A DNA stretch of 64,000 nucleotides, from NCBI RefSeq assembly GCF_019578655.1, contig NC_063256.1:26770342-26834341 (forward strand), in the 5' to 3' direction. Source of the stretch: Ricinus communis. Lineage: Eukaryota > Streptophyta > Magnoliopsida > Malpighiales > Euphorbiaceae. Position 1 is the first letter of the stretch, and each line of letters opens with the position of its first letter. Below the pieces are notes generated by a model, which saw only the letters and a program-made list of their open reading frames with translations, had not been told where the DNA came from and did not search any database. Below, piece by piece: positions 53,690 to 64,000 of this stretch. A program made the translations under genes and the position numbers.

Positions 53690-55142
53690 TGATATGTGCT
53701 ACTTGTGTTAACTACAATCTAAGGCAGTGTACCTATCGATGCAGTCTAGCACTAATGGCGAGTATCAAGGTCGTATTCCTGGGGAAAGTGAAAGCCTAGA
53801 GTTACTCATTTGTTCTTTGTTATATTAACCTAAAATGAATGATGAATAATTTCTAAACTAACTAATAGCTACAAGCTAAGTTCTAAGGGAGATGCAAGAG
53901 TAATTGATAACTAAAATAACCAAGGCAAGAGAGCAAACCCAAAGGGAACCTAAACTAGTTGGCAATCAAACAAAAGATAAAGGATTGGTGAGTCTAATTA
54001 TGCTACCTGTGGACGAATTCTTAACCGAATTCGGTTTCTCTCTCGAGATAACTGAATTTCTAAACCTAATAACCTAACGTTGGAATCTTTTCCTAACAAT
54101 TGATTCTTAAATTAGCATTAAGCTTTAATCCGCCTCTATTAAGCTTTGTTAATTCTTAATCCGGCTAGTTAATTATCCTTATCTCTAAGCGATTATTAAC
54201 CGTTTCTTGCTATTCAAAATTCCAATTGCCAAATGGACTTCTCAATCACACAAAGCAATCTAAACACATAATTCACAACTCTCATGAATAATATATTATC
54301 TTATTAATATTGAAAGCAAGAAAAATATAAAACTAACTCAAACAATCCAACAATAGAACATTAAGCCAACATAGTAAAGAAATCCCAATGGATTTAATCA
54401 ATCTAGCTAATCATGTTCATTATCAAAATACACAAGAATACAATTACAACAAAGAGTAAAGGTAGAGAAACCCGATTACACCCTTGGATGAGAGTAAACA
54501 GCCCCAATTCCTCTTGCTCAAATTGAATCAATTCTTGTTCGTCTTGCTCGATTTGAAAACCAATCAACGAACCTCGCCCAATCTAGGATCTTTGAAGGGA
54601 ATCCGATTGAAACCTTGATCTAAGTCTCCTTTTTCCTCGGTTTCAACTCAGAAAACCCTTAGGGAGAGAAAAGTTAGGGTTTGGGACGTTCTCCCCCGCT
54701 CTCCTTTCTTTCTTTCCTCTCTTCTTTCTTTTAATTAATTCCCCCTATCGCCTGCCAACATGGCCGTGTTGGTGGCCATGTTCCCAACATGGTGTCGTGT
54801 TCCTAGTCGTGTTACTCTTTGTGTTCGTGCTCCCTAAGAACTTATTTTTCTTTTATGTTTGATGACACCCAACATGGCTGTGTTGGTGCCCGTGTTGGGA
54901 ACACGGCCACTGTTGAAACCAACACGGCCCTGTTCAGCTTCCTCATGCTCGTACTTAGCTTATTTCGGCAGCTTCGGCGTCCAATTATGCCCAAATTCTT
55001 CCCTTTATTATCCTTTGACTTCTTTTGGACCTAATGCACACAAACAGACGCATAGGGTGAGTGTTGGGACCAATTCACATCCAAATGTCCATAAAATCAA
55101 TCTTAAAAACCCCATGTAGATGTGTGTATTTTACGCACATCA
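53690..55142 (-). mobile_element. 5' LTR of element G
   Basis: 1453 bp, TGATGTGCG (55142) to GCACATATCA (53690), next to a primer site. Mosaic with the breakpoint near 54410: A-like toward the primer site, H-like toward the outer end. Palindrome cluster AACACGGCCGTGTT-like at 54750-54940. Confidence 0.92.
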
Positions 55143-55682
55143 ACCCTAATAAGAGAATCCTTATTAAAAAGAAATAAACTTCCTATATGATCTTATCCCT
55201 ATAAGGAAGGATAAGATAAAGAGTAATCTAAACACATTAAAATCCTAAATACATGGGAGAAAGTCTTCTTTATCCAACACTTCCAAAAATAAAGGTAATT
55301 AACTAGGGATAGATCCACCACAAATTAATCTCTGAAAATTTCGAAGCTCTCTTTCGCATCTTTCAGCAGCTCATGGGACGCAAGGCGTGGTCACGCCTTG
55401 TTGACAGTAGTCTTCTGCACAGATTTCTGCGGAGCTCATGGACTGTAAGGCGTGGTTACGCCTTGTCGACAGTGATCTTCTGTGCAGATTTCTACATTTC
55501 TTCCAAAAGACTTGGTTTTTGACAAATGATGACTTAAAACATGTTTTTAGGCTGAATTTTACTCCATCCTTGATATTTCATCACCTAAGTCAGAATAAAC
55601 AGAATTTCCATAATTAAGTACATTATTCAACCAAATCGCAAGGGAATTAAACACAATAAATATAACTATTTGTGACCTATCA
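55143..55682 (-). mobile_element. 3' LTR of element F, start part
   Basis: Matches 62703-63237. Starts TGATAGGTCACAAATAG after the polypurine tract. Carries two AAGGCGTGGTCACGCCTT-like palindromes (55380-55475). Confidence 0.92.
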
Positions 55683-55721
55683 AATTCCCCCCCACCTAAT
55701 TTATGCTTGTCCTCAAGCATA
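55683..55721 (-). promoter_or_regulatory. Hairpin plus polypurine tract, element F
   Basis: Minus strand TATGCTTG-AGGA-CAAGCATA (55702-55721, 8-bp stem) then AATTAGGTGGGGGGGAATT directly before the LTR. The stem differs from A and H at a paired position on both sides (TTGC..GCAA to ATGC..GCAT). Confidence 0.82.
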
Positions 55722-56411
55722 CCTCAACTCAACATACCAATTCTCCTTTTAACCTTCCTTTCATCTCTTTCAATCTCCTCAAATACCAAATAAATTAAAC
55801 ATACATTAATGAGTTGAATAATAATGATAATCAAGAGATTAGCACTCATAGGATAAATTTTGTAAAAAGAACAGGTATCTCAATAATTCGTCAATATCAA
55901 AGCAACAAGACTTAACGCCCTAACATGGTTTCACTCAATACTCTCAGAGTGTTTAGGGTGCATTTACTCTCAGAATCAAATCATAGCATGTTATTACCAT
56001 AAGCTTGCTAATGAATCAAGTCTCCACCACTACACATGAGTTAGATGCAAAAATCAAAGGGAATTTACAAAGGTTGTAATGGGGCTTAGGAAAGGGTATG
56101 ATAAAAGAAAAAATTAAAGTGTTTCACAATCAAGACAAAAAGGTTAATTACCTGCATGATAACTATGTCACATAACCATAAAACACACTACAAAGACTTT
56201 GAAATTTATTCCCACATCTTATATTAGCACTAAAAACTTTGGAGAAATAACATGTAATAATTCAATTCAATATATTTGATGAATACTTCTCCAATTATCC
56301 TCTTTCATGAAAGGAATAAATATCAAATTTTTCTTTTTCTCTTCTTTTTTCTTTCCCTCTTCTTTTTTTCTTTTTCTTTTTCTTGTTTTGTCTCTTTTTT
56401 TTTCCTATTTC

Positions 56412-57842
56412 TGATGTGCGTAAAATACATACATCTAAATGGGATTTTTAAGATTGATTTTATGTACATTTGGATGTGAATTGGTCCCAACACTCACCCT
56501 ATGTGTCTGTTTGTATGCATTAGGTCCAAAAGAAGTCAAAGTATGATAAAGGGAAGAATTGGAGCATAATTGGACGTCAAAGCTGCCGAAACAAGCTAAG
56601 TATGCCCATGAGGAAGGTTAACACGGCCGCGTTGGATTCAACACTGGCCGTGTTCCCAACATGGCCACCAACACGGCCGTGTTGGATGCATCAAACATCA
56701 AAGAAAAAAGAGGTTTATGGAGCACGGCCATAGAGAGTAACATGGGCATCAACACCAAAATGTGTTAGGAACACAGGCATCAACACGGCCATGTTCATGG
56801 CAGCTGGTCAAATTCATTTAAAAAGAAAGAAAAGAGAAAAAGGGACGCAGCTAGGGTTAGAACGTCCAAAACTCATCTTTTTCTCTGTCTAAGGGTTTTC
56901 TGAGTTGAAACTAAGGGAAAAGGAGACTTGGATCAAGGTTTCACTTGGATTCTCTTTGAAGATCAAAGATTGGCGAGGATTATCGATTGGTTTTGATCCG
57001 AGTAAGAGGAATAAGAATCGATCCAAGATTGGGCACGAGAAATTGGAGCTATTTACTCTCATCCAAGGGTGTATTCAGGTTCCTCTACCTTTACTCATTT
57101 TTTGTAATTGAATTCTTGTTGGTTGTGATGATGAACATGATTAGCTAAACTTATTAACCCATTGGGGTTCTTTATCTAGGGATTTTTATACTTCAATTTT
57201 GAATTGAATGTATTGATTGTCAATATTGGTTTGCAATGGAAGTATTTATTGGTTTGTTCTTCATATCTTGTTGAATGATTTTTGAAATTTGAATGATCTT
57301 GAGAAAGACGTTTAAGTTTGGATTGTCCTTTGCAACCTAGAATTGAATTCGCCTAGAGATAGGGTGTTCGTTCTACCAGATTGAGAATTAACAACTCTCA
57401 ATAGTGTTAAATGGTACATAATGCTAATTTGGGTAATTAGAGTTAGGAAGAGATTTCAACCTAATTAATCTAAGTTAAGATGTTAGTGTCCTTGAGAAAG
57501 GCATTAATTGTGTAGAGATTTTCCCATGGAAATTGGATTCAATCAATCAATTCCACCTTTAGTTTCCATTCCTTAGAGACAAGAATTCCCAAAGGGTTAT
57601 TCCTTTACTTGAATTAATCATTCCTTAGTATACGTAATTCGACAACAATTAGAGTAGCTATTAGTTAATTTAGGAATTATTCTTTAACGCCATTTTTTTG
57701 TGATTAGATAATAGAGAAGATTGAGTAGATTTAGGTTCACACGTTCTTTGGGGAATACGACACTTGGTACTTGCCGTTAGCTATACTCCACTGATAGGTA
57801 CACTGCCTTAGGTCATAGTCTTGCTTGACTTAGCACACATCA
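56412..57842 (+). mobile_element. Solo LTR, H family, TSD ATTTC
   Basis: 1431 bp from TGATGTGCGTAA to GCACACATCA. Identical 5-mers ATTTC at 56407-56411 and 57843-57847. No primer site or internal sequence. Inverse orientation to its host F. Full-length match to the H LTR (2909-4304). Confidence 0.96.
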
Positions 57843-58471
57843 ATTTCATTTGTACCATGCAACACTTCCCTTCTTGTCTTGATAAGGGTAGAAAAATAGA
57901 GGTAGCAAACAAAAGGTCTTAGGTTAAACAACATGTGTTAACAAGAAAAAAATGGAAAATAGGCTCAAAGTGGCTAACTAAAAGGAAAATCAACAGGGTA
58001 GGTATTTTAAAAGTCTAAGAATAGGTTAATCCTAATTGCCCTTATCATATTAAAGCATCAATCCAAAGATGTGGTCTCAACATGCATTTACAAGCAAGTT
58101 CTAGAATAATCATATTAAGTTTGATAACACTCAACAAAAACAATTAGAGCAAAATATAATGAACTGCTCTTAGGCTCAAAAGCTCACTTGAATGTTCAAA
58201 TTTGTATCAAGTCTTGTGCATTTTTCAATCAATAAACTAATGAGATACCATCAGATAATTTTAAAGCAACACTAATCATGCTTATCCCTTTCATGCATTA
58301 AAACTCAAACCAAAAATGTATATCTAACTTACATGGTATTCTAGGTTATCAAAACAAAACTCAAGGTTGCAAAAGAAGAATTAGCACATATGAATTAAAG
58401 CATACCTAATTATAAGCATAAAAAAAATATTTTCAAAAAGAAAAGTAAATCATGTAATTATCATATTCCTC

Positions 58472-58505
58472 CCCCACACCTAAACTATACATTGTCCTCA
58501 ATGTA
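58472..58505 (-). promoter_or_regulatory. Upstream hairpin/G-tract module, element F
   Basis: Minus strand TACATTG-AGGA-CAATGTA (58488-58505, 7-bp stem) then TAGTTTAGGTGTGGGGGAGG. Compared with ACACTG..CAGTGT of A, G and D, the C-G pair is replaced by T-A on both sides. Confidence 0.78.
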
Positions 58506-58809
58506 TCAAAAAGAAAATGGCTCACAAAAGAAATGAAAAGAAATATGAAACTCCCCTGATTTGTGAGCAACTTAGACTGAATAGTCAATAGTGATGGTGG
58601 GAAAGAAGGTAGAACCGCCCAGTGAAAATAGGAAGTTTTGGTGATGGCTGCTGCAAAAGAAAATAAAACGTTGGTGGCTGTTGCAAAATAAAATGTGTTG
58701 TTGCAAAATAAAACGTTCTCTTTTCTTTTCTCTCTCTCTCTTTTTTTAAGCACAAAAATAAATAATAATAATAAATAAAAATTAAAAAAATTAAAAAAAT
58801 TAAAAAAAG

Positions 58810-59115
58810 AGTGGTTTGAGATAAAGCGTGGTCATGCCTTATAAGAAACGAGCTTCTGTAAAATTAAGTGTAGAAGTCAAAACAAAATAGAAGATGTTGT
58901 GAAATAAGGCGTGGTCACGCCTTATAAGAAGCGAGCTTCTGTAATCTTGAGGTGCAGTTTTTCAAAACAAAACAGAAGGTGTTTTGAAATAAGGCGTGGT
59001 CACGCTTTAAAAGATGCGAGCTTCTGTAAGAGTAATAGCAAATTTTTTTTCTTTTTTTTTTTACAGAACATAAGATGTTTGAGAACAAGGCGCGATCACG
59101 CCTTATAGAAATTAG
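58810..59115. repeat. Four tandem units with AAGGCGTGGTCACGCCTT palindrome
   Basis: Units of about 75-95 bp, each with the palindrome, AAGAAGCGAGCTTCTGTAA and AAAACA.AAGATGTT. Palindrome centres fall near 58832, 58916, 58999 and 59097; the first, third and fourth are imperfect. The same palindrome occurs twice in each F LTR. Confidence 0.88.
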
Positions 59116-59229
59116 TCTCCTGCCAGAAAAAAAATTGAATTTCTTTATTAAAAAAAACTAAAAACTAAAAACTAAAAACAAAATAAACTAAGTGAAAAAA
59201 AAATAAAAAATAAAGTAAGTATTTAGGTT

Positions 59230-59885
59230 GCCTCCCAATAGCGCAATTGTTTAACGTCGTTATGCTCGACGGAATGATAAAATATTTGAGTCATCCAAAT
59301 AAGTGGGGTGATCCGAAGGAAAACTAATGAGACATAAAGCAATTTCATCCTCATGGAAGATCTTCAATCTATGACCATTCAGTTTGAAAATTTTATCCGA
59401 ATCCAAGCTTCTAATTTCCACTTCTAAATTAGATTGTGCATCTAATTCTTGCTCATCACTAACATTTTCTTTTGCAAATACTCCTTACACAATTGGATTA
59501 ATTACATCAATATGGCAAAGAGAATGTAAATTATTAGGATATTTTATTGCATCAAAAATATTAAATTTAACAATCTTTCCATCAAACTCTACGGAGAGAG
59601 TACCCTCATCTACATTAATCTTTGTCTTAGCAGTTTTCATGAATGATCGTCCTAATAAAATTGAAGCTGATTTTAATGAGGAATTACCATCTATTTCCAA
59701 AATGTAAAAGTCGACAAGAAATATAAGCTCATTAACCTGCACCAAAACATCTTCAACAACTCCAAGGGGATGAATATAAGATTGATCAGCTAATTGAATC
59801 ATTACACCAGTCTTTTGCAAGTTATTTAGTTTCAACTCTTGATAGATAGAAAATGGCATGAATTAATGGAAGCTCCTAAATCTAA
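59230..59885 (-). pseudogene. Element F protease joined to integrase tail
   Basis: Protease active site DLGASIN lies near 59880 in the preceding frame. After a one-base shift: PFSIYQELKLNNLQKTGVMI, QLADQSYIHPLGVVEDVLVQ, DFYILEIDG and SASILLGRSFMKTAKTKINV (59859-59485), a retropepsin second half. Soon after follows SDKIFKLNGHRLKIFHEDE (about 59400-59330), the very end of an Athila integrase (F.VNG.RLK.F). RT, RNase H and integrase core are thus missing between. The frame ends before the conserved GCGCTATTGGGAGGCAACC block. Confidence 0.82.
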
Positions 59886-60479
59886 CATTGCACGCTCAAT
59901 TTTCGTATTACCAATAACACAAGGTAATGAAAACATACCTGGATCCTTGCATTTTTCTGGCATATTCTTTTGCAAGATGGTCGACACATTCTTACTTACC
60001 ACTACTTTCTCCTTTTCCTTTATCCTTCTTTTGTTTGTGCACAATTCCTTTAAGAACTTTGCATATTTAGGAATTTGCTTGATAGCATCCAATAATGGGA
60101 TATTTATCTCCACCTTCATAAATGTATCTAGGATTTCATTTTCTTTCTCATCTTCTTTTGGCTTAGCTAATCTGCTAGGAAAATGAGGTAATGGAGTGTG
60201 AGATGAAAGAGATAGAGGAGGATCGAATTTTACCCCACGTGATGCTTTAAAGGAAGCTTCTTCTTCCTTTTCCTTGCTCGATTCACTTCCCTTAAGTGGA
60301 ATCGACCCTGAAGGAATCTCCTTTCCACTTCTTAGAAAAATTGCACTAACATTCTCCTTTGGATTTATCTCTGGTTGTGAAGGTAGTTTTCTAGAATTTT
60401 GAGCCTCCAATTTACTAATCGATGTAGCCAATTGAGTAATTTGATTGCCTAAATTTTGAATGCTTGACCTTGTTTCCTA
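59886..60479 (-). pseudogene. Element F gag end and protease start
   Basis: Open frame from about 60431: MATSISKLEAQNSRKLPSQP, EINPKENVSAIFLRSGKEIP (gag C-terminus, the AITLRSGK landmark), a charged linker, then VEINIPLLDAIKQIPKYAKF, NVSTILQKNMPEKCKDPGMF, LPCVIGNTKIERAMLDLGAS. The last is the Athila protease start. One of the longest intact stretches of F (199 codons with the protease active site). Confidence 0.85.
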
Positions 60480-61710
60480 TTGAAATTGAAGAGCATTGTT
60501 AGCAAGATTTTTAATAATATCTTCCAAAGACATACCTGAATTTGAAGCTTGAGGTTTTTGGAGAACTTAAGGTGGTCTAATGAAATTCTGGGAAGGGTAA
60601 TTTTGTTGTCTTCCTTGGTTTCCAAAGCTCAAATTCGGGTGATCTCTCCATCCAGGATTATAATGATTGGAAAAAGGGTCATACTTCCTTTGAGGTTGAC
60701 CAGTAAATCCACCTAGAGTATTAGCCTTCATCGAGTCTTGTTGTAATGTTGGGCACATATCGATGGGATGTCCTTGAACTGAGCATAATTCACAAACTTT
60801 TGCCATTTGCAATTGCCTTACAGCCATTTGACGAACCAAAGCAGTTAAATCAGAAATTTTCAAGATTTTTAGTGCTTACCTCATTAATTCGCCTTGTAGC
60901 TCCATCAGCTCTTGTACCAAATTACTGAGAACTTTCAGCCATGTTTGAAATCAATTGCTTGGCTTTTTCAGGTGTCTTGTCTACCAAAGTTCCACCACTT
61001 GCTGCATCAATCATACTCCTATCCATTGGCAATAATCCTTCATAGAAGTATTGGATTAAGAGTTGCTGAGAAATTTGACGATGGGGGCAGCTAGCACACA
61101 GTTGCGTGAACCTTTCCCAATACTCATACAATGTTTCTCCAGTGAACTGTGTTATGCCACAAATTTCTTTTTTGATGTTGGCAGCTCTTGTTGCAGGGAA
61201 GAACTTATCTAAGAACAATCTTTTCATCTCATTCCATGTTGTTATTCAACCGAAGGGTAGATAGTAGAGCCAATCTTTTGCTTTATCCTTCAAAGAAAAG
61301 GGAAAAGCTCTAAGATTTATTTGCTTTTCAGTCACACCATGTGGCTTCATTCCGGAGCATACAATATGGAATTCTTTCAAGTGTTTATGAGGATCTTCAC
61401 CTGCACATCCACGAAAAGAAAGGAGTAAGTGAATTAAACCGGATTTTAATTCGAAATCAATTGCAATATTGGGAAATGTAATGCATAAAGGTTGTTGATT
61501 TAAATCCAGTGCAGCTAGCTCTTTGAGAGTTCTGTTCGCCATGTTTTCTATAACTTCTTGAAAAATAGACGTGTCACCAATAGCCAAATCTATTTCCAAC
61601 TCCGCTATGAGACAACTTTTTCTTTGTCTAGTCTTCTTTCTTAATCGACGCGTTGTCTTCTCAATTTCAAGATTAAACTGCAAATCAATATCTTAAGAAG
61701 AACGAGTCAT
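60480..61710 (-). pseudogene. Element F gag, capsid part
   Basis: ATG 61710 (MTRSS then stop). Pieces: LQFNLEIEKTTRRLRKKTRQ, then GEDPHKHLKEFHIVCSGMKP and NLRAFPFSLKDKAKDWLYYL (61683-61246); after a TGA, MKRLFLDKFFPATRAANIKK, YEYWERFTQLCASCPHRQIS, FYEGLLPMDRSMIDAASGG (61227-60922); then VCELCSVQGHPIDMCPT, a knuckle with CX2CX4HX4C, and SNHYNPGWRDHPNLSFGNQ (60863-60567). Domain order is as in Athila gag. Stops and shifts between pieces. Confidence 0.92.
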
Positions 61711-61747
61711 AAACAAATAAATTAATCAATGAGAAACTAAAATAGGT

Positions 61748-61765
61748 TCCCCGGCAATGGCGCCA
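61748..61765 (-). promoter_or_regulatory. Primer binding site of element F, tRNA-Asp
   Basis: Minus strand TGGCGCCATTGCCGGGGA, one mismatch, four bases from the LTR end. Confidence 0.93.
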
Positions 61766-61769
61766 AATT

Positions 61770-63237
61770 TGAATGGGTTGTCAAAGCCCTTCAAAATAAA
61801 TTACTGATTTTCCTAAACTAACTTGTAGAAATAGTGAAACCAGGTCGAATCCCAAGGGAACCAATGTGGATAGCTTCTCAAAGTAAAATAAAAAGGGGGG
61901 ATTTTGAATGTTTGAATCAAAATTATAAATAAGCAGAAAATAATGAAGGCTGAATATTAAAGTAAATAAAAATCAATTTTAACAAATTTCCAATTCAAGA
62001 GTGCTAATTCCATCCAATTGTAATCATGATCATAGGCTAAAATATCAATTCTTCTATTCAAGTACTTAGTCTACTTATTTGAAAAAGCCGTAATAAGTAT
62101 AATTCTCCTAATATAATTGACTCAAACCCAACATCCAAATTAAAACTCACCATTAGTCAACTAGGCACGATAGCGTTCCATATCAACTTAATGATAGCAT
62201 TAAGTATAATGAGAATGACTAAACCAACATTAATTAATTGAGATAACTGCAATTGAAATAACCTTGTTCCTTTATTTCCCTAGAGCCTATCATGCAAGCT
62301 ATGTAATTCGAATAAGTCGCAATCACACACACATGAGCCAGCTCCTTGCTACTTGTGTCAATCGTTCATGACAATTATGGATCACAAACTCAAAGTTTAG
62401 CAATAGAAAAAATCAATATCAAAGTTGAGTCGTCAGTTCAATCAATATCAATAATTCATAAATAATAAGAATAAGAAATAAAGAATACTTGAATTAAAGA
62501 AGAATTCTGTTAAGCACAAAGCCTCACAAAATCACAATTGGAATTTATTCACTCTTGAATTAGAAACTAAAAACTTAGCCACTCATGGTGGAGTAAGAAT
62601 TCATAAGGATTGTAGAGAATAGAAGAAGAATAAGAATCTCAATTATCCAGCCCCCATTTACTTGGTAGAACTAGCCTCCTTATATAGGAAGTTAAACCTA
62701 AACCCTAATAAGAGAATCCTTATTAAAAAGAAATAAACTTCCTATATGATCTTATCCCTATAAGGAAGGATAAGATAAAGAGTAATCTAAACACATTAAA
62801 ATCCTAATACATGGGAGAAAGTTCTCTTTATCCAACACTTCAAAAAAAAGGTAATTAACTAGGGATAAATCCACCACAAATTAATCTCTGAAAATTTCAA
62901 AGCTCTCTTTTGCATCTTTTAGCAGCTCATGGGACGCAAGGCGTGGTCACGCCTTGTTGACAGTAGTCTTCTACACAGATTTCTGGGGAGCTCATGGGCT
63001 GTAAGGCGTGGTCACGCCTTGTCGACAGTAATCTTCTATGCAGATTTCTGCATCTCCGCCAAAGACTTGGTTTTTGACAAATGATGACTCAAAACATGTC
63101 TTTAGGCTGAATTTTGCTCCATCCTTGATATTTCATCACTTAAGTCAGAATAAACAGAATTTCCATAATTAAGTACATTATTCAACCAAATTGCAAGGGA
63201 ATTAAACACAATAAATATAACTATTTGTGACCTATCA
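61770..63237 (-). mobile_element. 5' LTR of element F
   Basis: 1468 bp, TGATAGGTC (63237) to CAACCCATTCA (61770). Two AAGGCGTGGTCACGCCTT palindromes at 62937-63020. TATA-like box CTATATAAGG on the minus strand at 62688-62698. Confidence 0.94.
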
Positions 63238-63845
63238 AATACAAAATGGCCAAATAAGTCCATCACTGACATGATCAATAGGCTTCTCACCATCATTATC
63301 AACATAAGGAAACTTGGCAAGCATTATGAGCTTAAAAACACCAATAATAAAATCCTTAGAAGTCTTCTTTTGGATAAATATGGTGCTAGAGTGGGTAGCA
63401 TTGAAGAGACAAATGAGGACCTTAGTATAGATACACTAGTTGCATCTTAAAGACCACCTCTTATGAGACATGGACTTGGGTTTAGTGGAGCTTCCTCATC
63501 CATATCTCCAACATCTCATAATATAATTTTTATTAAGGCCACTCACCTCTAAAGGTTGAGAGAGCTTCTAAAGGAGTTTCAAATGGCAAAGCATACACTA
63601 AGCCTCCCACTCAAAAAAGAAAGGGATGGCATCACAAGTTCCAAAGGCTAAGCCTAAAGGAACAAAACATGCATTCATGTATAGATAATCAAAAGTTAAT
63701 AAAAGTTGTCCATGCATATGCAATGACAATGTGAATAATGTGAAGTCCAAATCTCAAGCAAAAGCAAAGCAGACTAATTATTATTCTTCTCAAACTTCAA
63801 AGATCACTTATTGCGATTACATGAGAGTTTGATATATAAATGTCA
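63238..63845 (+). pseudogene. Copia gag of element E, continuation
   Basis: After F, the frame resumes as KWPNKSITDMINRLLTIINI, RKLGKHYELKNTNNKILRSL, LLDKYGARVGSIEETNEDL (63246-63430), parallel to the intact piece 35454-35143. Later text is shifted: SYSSQTSKITYCDYMRV (about 63785-63830) is where the zinc knuckle would be and has lost its pattern. Decayed; joins in sense to 49901-50287 if F and one AATAC are ignored. Confidence 0.82.
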
Positions 63846-64000
63846 AATGAAAAATAAGGAAAATGCACCTCTTAATGGATAACACTTCCAATGCTAACTC
63901 CAAAAGACCTAACCTTGTTTGGGTATCTAAAACCAAGTGATTTTTTACTTTCTTTTATGGATGTGTCTTAAGTCCATAAGCACAAGTCTTTGGTGTGTTG

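Larger units (their letters stand above)
50543..55142 (-). mobile_element. Element G: Athila-type, 3'-truncated, inside F LTR
   Basis: Consists of 5' LTR 53690-55142, primer site 53666-53683, residual gag 53119-53526, an inserted LTR 51748-53118, the pre-RT leader ORF 51352-51705 and part of the UTR to 50543. Its 3' LTR and LTR-proximal hairpin are gone, and about 675 bp of the host F LTR (equivalent to 62025-62702) are missing at the same place, so insertion was followed by deletion. Confidence 0.88.
55722..59229 (-). other. 3' UTR of element F (split by solo LTR)
   Basis: Non-coding. Holds the first hairpin/G-tract module (58472-58505), a pyrimidine run next to the solo LTR (56320-56410), a TTTAA-rich stretch (58750-58805) and the palindrome repeats at 58810-59115. 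Open frames here (56276-56479, 58433-58753) are low-complexity. Confidence 0.8.
50288..63237 (-). mobile_element. Element F: Athila-type, non-autonomous, TSD AATAC
   Basis: About 12.95 kb including nested insertions. Bounded by TGATAGG (minus start, 63237) and CCCGTTCA (end, 50288), with identical AATAC at 50283-50287 and 63238-63242. Its own parts are: 5' LTR 61770-63237, primer site 61748-61765, gag 60480-61710, protease and integrase tail 59230-59885, UTR, and a 3' LTR split into 50288-50542 and 55143-55682. It has no RT, RNase H or integrase core. Inserted into the copia gag. Confidence 0.95.

Noticed and set aside
56276..56479. Phe/Ser-rich small open frame
   Set aside because: Low-complexity pyrimidine run at the edge of a solo LTR; the frame crosses the insertion border.
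59839..60186. Plus-strand open frame of 115 codons
   Set aside because: Antisense of the F gag end and protease start, which carries the DLGAS active-site motif on the minus strand.

Overview
The window is a heterochromatin-like stretch of a plant nuclear genome, most likely a eudicot; I cannot name the species. It is AT-rich and has a 500-N scaffold gap (8056-8555). I recognise no single-copy host gene. Almost everything readable is LTR retrotransposon, plus one short 5S rDNA array. Primer sites complementary to plant tRNA-Asp (Athila-type Ty3/gypsy) and initiator tRNA-Met (Ty1/copia), UBN2-type copia gag, Tat-type RNase H and degenerate plant 5S genes support this.

Layout. 1-1340: fragments of two gypsy elements. 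1341-2908: six 5S rRNA genes on the minus strand. 2909-8055: element H (minus), the 3' half of an Athila-type element with decayed RT, RNase H and integrase. 8556-10438: decayed gypsy gag and an LTR-like tail. 10781-16365: element A (plus), non-autonomous, keeping only a gag tail and a piece of the leader before RT. 16373-23056: element B (plus), gag and protease only. 23057-27920: unclassified LTR-like DNA with reiterated palindromes, split by a solo LTR. 27920-31700: element C (plus), a deleted element with Tat-type RNase H and integrase start and an intron-bearing antisense ORF. 31746-34672: inverted copies of a minimal element (D) with an intact 147-aa ORF. 34680-38152: copia LTR and gag (minus). 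38153-47200: Tat-like fragments, a plant-transposon-protein-like ORF, copia LTR pieces and a solo LTR. 47224-64000: a copia element (E, plus) whose gag was split by the gypsy element F (minus, 50288-63237); F itself contains element G and a solo LTR.

How the parts relate. H is the only element here with a trace of a full Athila pol. A, B, D, F and G share its primer site, non-coding blocks and LTR layout but lack most or all of pol, so they look like non-autonomous passengers that would need enzymes from an H-like partner. What they keep in common is mostly RNA-level: the tRNA-Asp primer site, a duplicated hairpin plus G-rich tract module 1.3-1.46 kb apart in the 3' UTR, a GGGAGGC block after the ORF, and palindrome-rich LTRs. 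Nesting order can be read from target-site duplications: F is flanked by AATAC, and three solo LTRs by ATTTC, TTTGG and TCTCT.

The best candidates for something undescribed are the duplicated AGGA-loop hairpin/G-tract module, which shows compensatory base changes between families, and the recurrent short ORF made of a gag start fused to the pre-RT leader.
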